DNA from: Kiritimatiellia bacterium
Lineage (GTDB): Bacteria; Verrucomicrobiota; Kiritimatiellia; RFP12; UBA3636
DNA length: 11,647 nucleotides
Assembly (NCBI GenBank): GCA_017413145.1
Contig: JAFPUX010000326.1
Location: 1-11,647 of the forward strand
Direction: 5' to 3'
Translations under genes and position numbers: made by a program
In this document: piece by piece, positions 6,633 to 11,647 of the stretch
How positions within the stretch are numbered: position 1 is the first letter of the stretch
How the letters are laid out: each line of letters starts with the position of its first letter
Notes under the pieces: model-generated
Database searches by the model: none
What the model was told of the DNA's origin: nothing
The model's input: only the letters and a program-made list of their open reading frames with translations

Positions 6633-8630
6633 CTACCGGATGATGAGCATCGACCGGGTCAACGAGGCGATCTTCCCCGGCTTCGCGCCGATCCAGTCGT
6701 CGTATTCGCCGTTTTCGCCGGTCCAGGCGTATCCGGCTCCGGTCCAGTCGCCGTTCCTCGGCGCCGGCCGGCAGAAGTTCGGCGAATCGATTTTCGTCGA
6801 CACGAACGCGGGCGGGTCGGCGAGCACGACGTTGTTCGTGATCTCGCAGCCCGCCGAAAGGTCGTAGTCCTCGACCAGCGTCGCCGGACCGCCGGAAATC
6901 CCTCCCGGCGCGTACCAGGCGTTGTTCTTGAGGCAGCCGTCGCTTCCGGTCTTGAACGACGAGAAGCAGCCGCTCGCGAAGGCGGTCTGGTTGTTCTTGA
7001 AGACCGTAAGGCCGTCCTCGCTCGCGGGGTCGAGCACGAAGAGGTTGTCGAAGATCCGCGGATGCCACGAAAACTGCCCGGAGACGATTTCCGCGAAATG
7101 CGACGCGTTCACGATCGTGTTGTGGTGGATGGCCACGGAGCTGTCCAGCCCGTGCCAATTCTTGGTGAGGAAGGGGACGGCGTCGCCGGAATCGCACCAG
7201 AAAATGTTGTAGCAGATCTCCGCGTTCCGGAATTCCTGGTAGCTTCCGTAGATGCCCGTGGAAACCGTCTTGCAGCGGTAGAGGACGTTGGACGAGATCA
7301 GGAACGGCGCGGCGCTCGACTTGACGGCCCAGAGGACGTAGCAGCAGTTGGAGAAGACGTTTTCGGAAAGGGTCGCATACTCGCCGAGCCGCGTCGCCGC
7401 CATGCTGCAGTCGTCCGATTCGCCGAGGAACAGGCACCGGCTCACGGTCAGGTGCTGCCCGTTGCTCCGGTCGTTCTCGCGTGCGCGGGTCGCGACGGCC
7501 GCGTGGCCGCTCCCGTAATACGTGAAGTCGAGTCCGCGGAGCGTGGTCCGGGACGTGGTCAGGGGAATCTGGATCACGGACGGGTCCTGGACCTCCGAAT
7601 GGAGGGTCGACGCGACCGCGATCCGGGCGCGTCCGCCGTCGCCCCAGCCGGCGATGGTCACGCAGGGCTCGAGGACGACGACGAGGTCGTCCGCCGTCGC
7701 GATCCAGTACGTGCGGTCGTCCCCGCCGCGCACGTGCACCGTGCCGTGCGCCGCGCAAACCGCGGCGCCCCGGGCGATGGAACGCAGCGGCGCCGCCGCC
7801 GTTCCGGTGCCGCCGGGGTCGGCGTTCGCGTCCACGTAGACGTCCACGAGGCGGATCTTGAGGGGGAAGGCGGCGCCCCCGACGATCGTCTTCCCGGTCG
7901 CGGCGTCGGTGAGGCGGACCCGGGGGACGAAGTCGCCGGGCGCCGTGTAGGTCCACTGCGTCGTGGCCGACGCGCCGGAACGTTCGAAAGACCCGTCGCC
8001 GTCGAAGTCCCACTCGACGGTCACGTTTCCGGCGTTGCCGCCGTATTCGACGGCGAAGACGGCGACGACGGGGGCCGTGTTCGTCGGGAGGTCCGCCGTG
8101 AAATCCAGGATCTCGAAGAAATCTCCGGGATGCTCCGGCCCGGCGTCGAGCGGTTCGACGGCGCCGACGTAGGTCGCCGGATGGAAGACGGCCTGCTTGT
8201 CGATCGTCCCGGCGGCGCCGCAGGCGGTCGTCCGAACCCACGGGTAGCGCGTGGCGTTGAGCCGGTAGAAGTTGGTGCTCGTCGCGTCGGTCGTGTCCAA
8301 GAACTCCGGGGCGGCCGTCAGTGCGAGGTTGTTTGAGACCGCGAGGCCGGGCGAGTAGTCGTCGGGGAAGTTCCCGGGGGCCGTGCCGGCGACGAGGGCG
8401 GGGGCGAGCCAGGCGTTGCCGGTGAGGAACGATCCCTCCTGGAAGGAGCTCGTCCGGTTGTCCAGGGAGGTCGCGTTCTCGCGGATGACGCATCCGGACG
8501 GGGAGGCGATGACGAGGTTGTCGAAGATCCACGGCGCCCAGGCGATGCTGTTGACCTCGTCCACCTGGATGAAGCCGCTGCAGCCGACGACAGTGTTGTG
8601 GTGGAAGCGCGGTTGTTTGGCGTAGCCCAC
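6633..8630 (-). CDS. C-terminal fragment of the beta-helix protein (PKD plus second helix)
   Basis: Longest piece after the TAG that has a usable start codon: GTG 8630, codon 286 of the full frame. The open frame itself begins at 8837. It covers the end of helix half 1, the PKD-like domain and all of half 2, and ends SMLIIR before TAG. It has no signal peptide and no convincing ribosome site (GGAAAAGGAACAAC lies upstream of the GTG), so independent expression of a secreted product is unlikely. It is best read as the remainder of the gene starting at 9485. Confidence 0.45.
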   Translation of the reverse strand: MGYAKQPRFHHNTVVGCSGFIQVDEVNSIAWAPWIFDNLVIASPSGCVIRENATSLDNRTSSFQEGSFLTGNAWLAPALVAGTAPGNFPDDYSPGLAVSNNLALTAAPEFLDTTDATSTNFYRLNATRYPWVRTTACGAAGTIDKQAVFHPATYVGAVEPLDAGPEHPGDFFEILDFTADLPTNTAPVVAVFAVEYGGNAGNVTVEWDFDGDGSFERSGASATTQWTYTAPGDFVPRVRLTDAATGKTIVGGAAFPLKIRLVDVYVDANADPGGTGTAAAPLRSIARGAAVCAAHGTVHVRGGDDRTYWIATADDLVVVLEPCVTIAGWGDGGRARIAVASTLHSEVQDPSVIQIPLTTSRTTLRGLDFTYYGSGHAAVATRARENDRSNGQHLTVSRCLFLGESDDCSMAATRLGEYATLSENVFSNCCYVLWAVKSSAAPFLISSNVLYRCKTVSTGIYGSYQEFRNAEICYNIFWCDSGDAVPFLTKNWHGLDSSVAIHHNTIVNASHFAEIVSGQFSWHPRIFDNLFVLDPASEDGLTVFKNNQTAFASGCFSSFKTGSDGCLKNNAWYAPGGISGGPATLVEDYDLSAGCEITNNVVLADPPAFVSTKIDSPNFCRPAPRNGDWTGAGYAWTGENGEYDDWIGAKPGKIASLTRSMLIIR

Positions 8631-8837
8631 GTTGTTCCTTTTCCGGAAGACCGGGATGTCGCTCGAGACGAAGACGTTGTAGGCGATTACGCCGTACTTG
8701 AGTTCTTCGTAGTTGTCGCCGTTGGCGAAGATGGGGTTCGTGCAGTTGACGACGCGGTTCGAGACGAAGTAGCCGCCCGAGATGTACTGGTAGGGCTTGA
8801 AATAGCCCGAGCACGAGTCGTAGACGTTTCCGACGAT

Positions 8838-9485
8838 CTAAGCGTCGTTGGGCAGCTTGATCGGTTGGAACGAACCGGCGCCGACATGGTCGAACCGGCA
8901 GTTCCGGACGACGAGCCGGGCGGCTTTCCCGCGGTCGGTCGTGAAAACCAGTCCGCCGTCGCCCCAGTCCTTTCCGGTCATGCCGGTCTGGACGAACTCG
9001 CAACCGTCGATGATGCAGTCGGCGGCGGCGAGAGAGAAAAGCTTTCCGCTTTGGCCGAACGAGTTGCCGGCGACGTTCTTGCTCCCCGCGTAGGAGTAGG
9101 TGAACGCGATGTTGTCGACCTCGAAGTGGTCCGATCCGGTGGGGACGGTGAAGACCACGGGGTTGTTGGCCGCGACCGACAGGTTCGCGTCGAGCGCGAC
9201 GACCGGCTTCTGGGACGGGTCGGCGGCCGCGATCGTCAGGTCCGGAACGGAAACGGTCGCGAAGTCGCTTGCCGACGTGATTGCGTAGGTGCCGGACGCG
9301 ACGTGGACGGTCGTCGGATCGCCGGAGAGGAGGTTCGCGGCGTCCACCGCCGCCTTGATCGTCGCGAACGGCGCGGCCTGCGAACCGTCGCCGCCGGATG
9401 CCGCCGCGGCGTCGACGTAGAGATCCGCGCCATGCGCGCGGAGGCCGACGGACAGAAGAACGAGCGGAAGGAGGATTCGCTTCAT
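8838..9485 (-). CDS. N-terminal fragment of the beta-helix protein (ends at the in-frame TAG)
   Basis: 215 codons from ATG 9485 to TAG 8838-8840. Signal peptide MKRILLPLVLLSVGLRAHG with a likely cut before ADLYVD. Then comes the start of beta-helix half 1, with short repeated strand-turn units such as DNIAFTY, DCIIDGCEF and LVVRNCRF, in which N-x-x-F-type turns recur. The fragment stops in mid-helix, so on its own it would have an open hydrophobic end and probably misfold. GGAG lies 10 nt before the ATG. It is the part translated if the TAG is a true stop. Confidence 0.6.
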   Translation of the reverse strand: MKRILLPLVLLSVGLRAHGADLYVDAAAASGGDGSQAAPFATIKAAVDAANLLSGDPTTVHVASGTYAITSASDFATVSVPDLTIAAADPSQKPVVALDANLSVAANNPVVFTVPTGSDHFEVDNIAFTYSYAGSKNVAGNSFGQSGKLFSLAAADCIIDGCEFVQTGMTGKDWGDGGLVFTTDRGKAARLVVRNCRFDHVGAGSFQPIKLPNDA

Positions 9486-9540
9486 GGGAGGAGGTCTCCG
9501 GAGGCGGAGGTCTCGACGAAAAGCGGAACGGTTGCCAACC

Positions 9541-9569
9541 AGTCTATCGGACCGGCCCGTGAATGTCAA
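9541..9569 (-). promoter_or_regulatory. Promoter of the beta-helix gene
   Basis: On the minus strand, a consensus -35 TTGACA (9564-9569), a 17-bp spacer and -10 TAGACT (9541-9546). Transcription should start near 9534 with a leader of about 49 nt that includes GGAG upstream of the ATG. It is the closest match to the sigma70 consensus in the window. So strong a promoter argues that the gene was, or still is, expressed. Confidence 0.65.
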
Positions 9570-9577
9570 AACGTTTT
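9568..9577. promoter_or_regulatory. Candidate operator palindrome AAAACGTTTT
   Basis: A perfect 10-bp palindrome with a central CG, the kind of core that LacI/PurR-family repressors bind. It overlaps the -35 box of the beta-helix promoter by 2 bp and lies in the intergenic region shared with the GH172 gene. An AT-rich 10-mer stands out in this GC-rich DNA. No regulator gene is present in the window, so the family assignment is a guess. Confidence 0.3.
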
Positions 9578-9630
9578 CCTTGTGCCGCACGGATTCCCGA
9601 TCGCCTGGAATTCCGGCAAAAGCCGGTCGA

Positions 9631-9659
9631 TTGACGCCCCAAGGCGCATGTGCTACGCT
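9631..9659 (+). promoter_or_regulatory. Promoter of the GH172 gene
   Basis: -35 TTGACG (9631-9636), a 17-bp spacer and extended -10 TGC-TACGCT (9651-9659). The predicted start near 9666 leaves a leader of about 88 nt. The segment GTGCTA at the -10 is shared with the GH20 promoter. A small hairpin CCGGC-AAAA-GCCGG (9613-9626) lies just upstream of the -35. Confidence 0.5.
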
Positions 9660-9668
9660 TTGCCCTGC

Positions 9669-9712
9669 CCGCTTCGCGCGGAGGCGGCGCAGCCGCCGCC
9701 CGCGCGAAACGG
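9669..9712 (+). repeat. Long hairpin in the GH172 5' leader
   Basis: The outer stem TTCGCGCGG (9673-9681) pairs perfectly with CCGCGCGAA (9700-9708). A 1x2 internal loop leads to the inner stem GGCGGC/GCCGCC (9683-9688 with 9692-9697) closed by the triloop GCA. Three further pairs extend the base beyond one mismatch. There is no T-run after it, so it is not a classic terminator. It lies wholly within the predicted untranslated leader and could affect mRNA stability or translation. Confidence 0.55.
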
Positions 9713-9753
9713 ACCTCGAACACGCAACGACAAGACTCCGTTCCCTCCGATCC

Positions 9754-10803
9754 ATGGACGTTTCGATTCTCTCCGACGCGCAATCCCGCGCAGTCACGGC
9801 CGAAAACCCGACGGGCGGACCGGGGCTCGGCGGACTCGCCTCCGACGGTACCGGCGCCCGCGCCGCGCGCGACCTCGGTCCCGGCTGGAAAGTCTCGCCG
9901 AGCCGCGTCGTGCAGCCCGGCGAAACGCTCGTCCTCGCGGACGTCGCCGGCCCCGGTTGCATCCGCCACGTCTGGATCGCGGACGATTCGGACGTCGACC
10001 GCCGGCTCGCGATCCGTTTCCACTGGGACGGCGCGGACAAGCCGTCGGTCGAAGCGCCTCTCGGCGATTTCTTCGCCTGCGCGCTCCACGCGACCGAGCC
10101 CGGCACCCTCGCTTCGAACCCCGTCTGCGTGAACCCGCGGCGCGCCCTCAACTGCTGGTGGCCGATGCCGTTCCGGAAGCGCGCCCGCGCCACGCTCGAG
10201 AACCTCCACGACAAACCCGTGTCGGTCTACTGGCAGATCGACTGGGAGGCCGGGGAACAGCCCGCGGGGGCCGCCTACTTCCACGCGCAGTTCCGCCGCA
10301 CGGACGGCGTCCCGGAACGCGGCGTCCACGTGATCCTCGACGGCGTGCGCGGCCGCGGGCACTACGTCGGAACCTACGGCTTCTGGGGCGTCCGCGGAGA
10401 CGGTTGGTGGGGAGAAGGCGAAGTGAAGTTCTTCCTCGACGGCGACCGCGACGGCGCGACCGTCTGCGGCACGGGCACCGAGGACTACTTCGGCGGCGCG
10501 TGGAACTTCGACGACGGAGGCTACCGCGAGTTCTGCACGCCGTGGAGCGGCCTGGCGCACGTCCGCCGGCCCGACGGGCTGTACAAGGCCGTCCCGCGCT
10601 TCTCGCTCTACCGCTGGCACGTGCCGGATCCGGTCCGCTTCCGGTCGGACATCCGCGTCACCGTCCAGGATCTCGGCTGGCGCCCGGACGGGCGCTACCT
10701 TTCCCGGCACGACGACATTTCCACCGTCGCGTACTGGTACCAGGAGGAACCGTTCACGGACTTTCCGCCCTTCCCGTCCCGCGACGCGCTGGAAATCGTG
10801 TAG
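9754..10803 (+). CDS. GH172 (DUF2961) glycoside hydrolase
   Basis: 349-residue protein of the DUF2961 family, now classed as GH172. Characterised members cleave alpha-D-fructofuranosyl or alpha-D-arabinofuranosyl linkages. The family pattern is clear: the N-terminal SRAVTAENPTGGPGLGG (11-27), GPGCIRHVWI (67-76), FHWDGADKPSVEAPLGDFF (89-107), GEGEVKFFLDGD (220-231) and GTGTEDYFGGAWNF (239-252). Glu243, with Glu221 or Glu223, is the likely catalytic pair, judged from spacing in known members. Length is typical of a single jelly-roll-type subunit; family members assemble as oligomers. No signal peptide is visible, so it should be cytoplasmic. The ATG at 9754 fits the family N-terminus, but no Shine-Dalgarno precedes it (TTCCCTCCGATCC). 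It is divergent from the beta-helix gene and ends with TAG. The substrate cannot be assigned. Confidence 0.88.
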   Translation: MDVSILSDAQSRAVTAENPTGGPGLGGLASDGTGARAARDLGPGWKVSPSRVVQPGETLVLADVAGPGCIRHVWIADDSDVDRRLAIRFHWDGADKPSVEAPLGDFFACALHATEPGTLASNPVCVNPRRALNCWWPMPFRKRARATLENLHDKPVSVYWQIDWEAGEQPAGAAYFHAQFRRTDGVPERGVHVILDGVRGRGHYVGTYGFWGVRGDGWWGEGEVKFFLDGDRDGATVCGTGTEDYFGGAWNFDDGGYREFCTPWSGLAHVRRPDGLYKAVPRFSLYRWHVPDPVRFRSDIRVTVQDLGWRPDGRYLSRHDDISTVAYWYQEEPFTDFPPFPSRDALEIV

Positions 10804-10817
10804 GGCCGGGAAGAACG

Positions 10818-10852
10818 GCGCCGCCTGATTCGCCCGCCGGACGGAGCGGCGC
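10818..10852. terminator. Weak inverted repeat between convergent genes
   Basis: GCGCCGC (10818-10824) and GCGGCGC (10846-10852) are complementary with a 21-nt loop, in the 57-nt gap between the stops of the GH172 and outer-membrane protein genes. There is no T-run. This could be a weak shared transcription end, or chance in GC-rich DNA. Confidence 0.2.
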
Positions 10853-10860
10853 GGGACGGC

Positions 10861-11547
10861 CTAGAAGACGAAGCCGCCGCTCAGGTAGGCGAATGCGCCG
10901 GAGAAGTCGAGCCGGCCGATGCGGCGGTCGCAGTACGTCACGTCCGGCTTTTCCAGGTCGAACTGGTATCCGCCGCCGACGGCGATCCGGCCGCGGCCCT
11001 GCACGAACTCGAGCTGGAGGGCGGCGACGGCGAAGGACGTGTCGTCCACGTCGAGGTACCGGTCGGGGTTCCAGTAGAGGTCGCGCCGGTCGCCCCGGCG
11101 GCGGCGGTGGCGGTCGTAGTCGTCCTCCCAGTCCTCGACGTCCGTCGCGACGTAGCGGGCGCCGGCTTCGACGCGGACGGCGAGCGAGTCCCCGAGCGGG
11201 CACCGCAGCAGGAGCGAGGCGCCGACGGGCACGGCCGTGACGTCGGACTCGACTTCGCCCCACGGGTCGTCCCAGAGCAGCTCGGCGCCCTGTCCGCCGA
11301 ATCCGGCCCAGAGGCCCAGCCAGCCGTTCGGCTCCCAGACCGTCAGGCCCAGGTCGCCGAACGCGGCGGCCGAATCCTTCCAGTCGTCGCCGTCGAAGAA
11401 AACGCCGCCGAGCCGGAGTTCGAAACCCCAGAGGACGGAATCGCCGCCGCCGGCGGGCGCGGGTTCGGGCGCGGGCGCGGCGGCGTCTCCGGCGCGGACG
11501 CACGCCGCGCAAACGAGGACCAGGAGGCAGGGAAGGATTCGTTTCAT
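10861..11547 (-). CDS. Outer-membrane beta-barrel-like protein
   Basis: 228-residue exported protein of unknown function. The signal peptide is MKRILPCLLVLVCAACVRAG, with a likely cut after RA (residue 19). The cysteines in it do not form a good lipobox. An Ala/Pro linker (22-34) precedes repeated amphipathic strands with alternating residues (GFELRLGGVFF 41-51, WLGLWAGFG 76-84, VPVGASLLLRC 106-116, LAVRVEAGARYV 122-133, SFAVAALQLEFV 171-182, RIAVGGGYQFDL 187-198, FSGAFAYLSGGFVF 215-228). The protein ends in Phe, the usual recognition residue for outer-membrane barrel assembly, which fits a small barrel of about eight strands. The loop at 137-156 runs from very acidic (EDWEDDYD) to very basic (RHRRRRGDRR) and is likely surface-exposed. 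ATG 11547 has AAAGGA about 6 nt upstream. It ends with TAG and converges on the GH172 gene. Confidence 0.75.
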   Translation of the reverse strand: MKRILPCLLVLVCAACVRAGDAAAPAPEPAPAGGGDSVLWGFELRLGGVFFDGDDWKDSAAAFGDLGLTVWEPNGWLGLWAGFGGQGAELLWDDPWGEVESDVTAVPVGASLLLRCPLGDSLAVRVEAGARYVATDVEDWEDDYDRHRRRRGDRRDLYWNPDRYLDVDDTSFAVAALQLEFVQGRGRIAVGGGYQFDLEKPDVTYCDRRIGRLDFSGAFAYLSGGFVF

Positions 11548-11573
11548 GTCGGTTCCTTTCGAGTCGCGGAAAC

Positions 11574-11590
11574 GGCCGCCGGCGGCGGCC
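11574..11590. repeat. Near-perfect palindrome in the 5' leader of the outer-membrane gene
   Basis: Eight-base arms GGCCGCCG and CGGCGGCC around a single central base. It lies in the predicted untranslated leader, about 14 nt upstream of the AAAGGA ribosome site. It can fold as a stable RNA hairpin with a small loop. Confidence 0.45.
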
Positions 11591-11609
11591 TGCACCGTGA
11601 ACGCGTTCC

Positions 11610-11638
11610 ATTCTACACGAATCGACGGCGGCCCGCAA
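11610..11638 (-). promoter_or_regulatory. Promoter of the outer-membrane protein gene
   Basis: On the minus strand, -35 TTGCGG (11633-11638), a 17-bp spacer and -10 TAGAAT (11610-11615). The predicted start is near 11603, with a leader of about 56 nt. The palindrome GAACGCGTTC (11599-11608) covers the predicted start and may be an operator. Confidence 0.6.
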
Positions 11639-11647
11639 GCGGGCCGC
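11628..11647. repeat. Perfect 9-bp inverted repeat centred on the -35 box
   Basis: Arms GCGGCCCGC (11628-11636) and GCGGGCCGC (11639-11647) around a 2-bp centre AA. The TTGCGG -35 hexamer lies at the middle of this element. It reaches the window edge and may continue. It could be an operator, or a hairpin at the end of a gene beyond the window. Confidence 0.5.

Larger units (their letters stand above)
6633..9485 (-). pseudogene. Secreted double parallel beta-helix protein with PKD domain, interrupted by in-frame TAG
   Basis: One continuous frame of 950 codons broken only by TAG at 8838-8840 (codon 216). Order: signal peptide (1-19), beta-helix half 1 (about 22-465), a PKD-like domain with WDFDGDGSFE (about 468-540), and beta-helix half 2 (about 546-950). 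Both halves begin alike (LYVDAAAASGGDGS and VYVDANADPGGTGT, each followed by APF or APL plus I-x-x-A/G-A). Both also carry HHNT(V/I)V, a P-x-IFDNL motif, NAW-x-AP and an NN-x-xL motif in the same order, so the protein is an internal duplication. Half 1 aligns with half 2 without gap across the stop: PNDA-stop-IVGNVY against GEYATLSENVF. A single codon therefore changed and the frame is intact on both sides. Such secreted right-handed helices usually bind or cleave polysaccharides; no catalytic residues are recognisable. Alternatives to a pseudogene are a sequencing error or amber readthrough. Confidence 0.75.

Noticed and set aside
7062..8336. Plus-strand open frame of 424 codons opposite the beta-helix gene
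   Set aside because: It is a mirror of the minus-strand coding bias, with no recognisable domain, while the minus strand carries PKD and beta-helix motifs.
8838..8840. TAG read as a sense codon throughout the genome (recoded genetic code)
   Set aside because: The Amuc_1102-like, GH20, beta-helix, GH172 and outer-membrane genes all end in TAG at natural family or frame ends, so TAG is a normal stop here.
6592..9003. Minus-strand open frame of 803 codons overlapping the beta-helix gene in another frame
   Set aside because: It is Arg/Pro-rich with no domain. The alternative frame contains the conserved paralogous halves, so this is not a frameshifted continuation.
8598..11240. Very long plus-strand open frame of 880 codons across the beta-helix and GH172 genes
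   Set aside because: It crosses a divergent promoter region and is Arg-rich without motifs; the GH172 gene in another frame explains this DNA.
11508..11547. Outer-membrane protein as a lipoprotein
   Set aside because: The signal peptide cysteines are in contexts VLVC and CAAC, without the Leu at -3 expected of a lipobox; an ordinary signal peptide cut fits better.

Overview
This window is very GC-rich and densely coded, with long antisense open frames that come from strong GC bias at third codon positions. The best lineage clue is the left-hand operon. Its three genes match, in order and in architecture, the pilus-like locus known from Akkermansia (Amuc_1102, Amuc_1101, Amuc_1100). With the GH20, GH172/DUF2961 and secreted beta-helix genes, this points to a PVC-group bacterium (Verrucomicrobiota, Kiritimatiellota or Lentisphaerota), plausibly a gut or other glycan-rich lineage. 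The phylum is an inference; there is no rRNA or tRNA here to settle it.

Layout. (1) 1-3156, minus strand: a pilus-like operon read from a good sigma70-type promoter at 3128-3156. It holds a secreted Amuc_1102-like protein, a PilM-PilN fusion (Amuc_1101-like) and an Amuc_1100/PilO-like membrane protein that runs off the left edge. Genes are 1 nt apart or overlap by ATGA. (2) 3222-6595: an amino-sugar salvage block. A BadF/BadG-type N-acetylglucosamine kinase and a SIS-domain sugar isomerase overlap by ATGA on the minus strand. A cytoplasmic GH20 beta-N-acetylhexosaminidase is read divergently. The two divergent promoters sit so close to their start codons that both mRNAs are predicted to be leaderless or nearly so. 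(3) 6633-9485, minus strand: one large secreted protein with two parallel beta-helix halves joined by a PKD-like domain. It is interrupted by a single in-frame TAG at 8838-8840. (4) 9754-10803, plus strand: a GH172 (DUF2961) enzyme without signal peptide, divergent from the beta-helix gene. (5) 10861-11547, minus strand: a small outer-membrane beta-barrel-like protein with its own promoter at the right edge.

How the genes fit together: the middle block would trim terminal beta-GlcNAc or GalNAc residues from imported oligosaccharides, phosphorylate the sugar and pass it to the SIS protein. The beta-helix protein and the GH172 enzyme share one divergent intergenic region and may act on another glycan. 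The pilus-like locus is an envelope machine, apparently independent of the sugar genes.

Promoters have a consistent form (TTGNNN, 17-18 bp, a -10 that is often TAGAAT or TAGACT), and several carry perfect inverted repeats on or between the boxes. I found no CRISPR array, insertion sequence, tRNA or rRNA. I cannot point to a wholly new defence or mobile system. The most unusual items are the amber codon inside an internally duplicated beta-helix gene, the paired leaderless promoters, and the PilM-PilN fusion next to the PilO-like gene.
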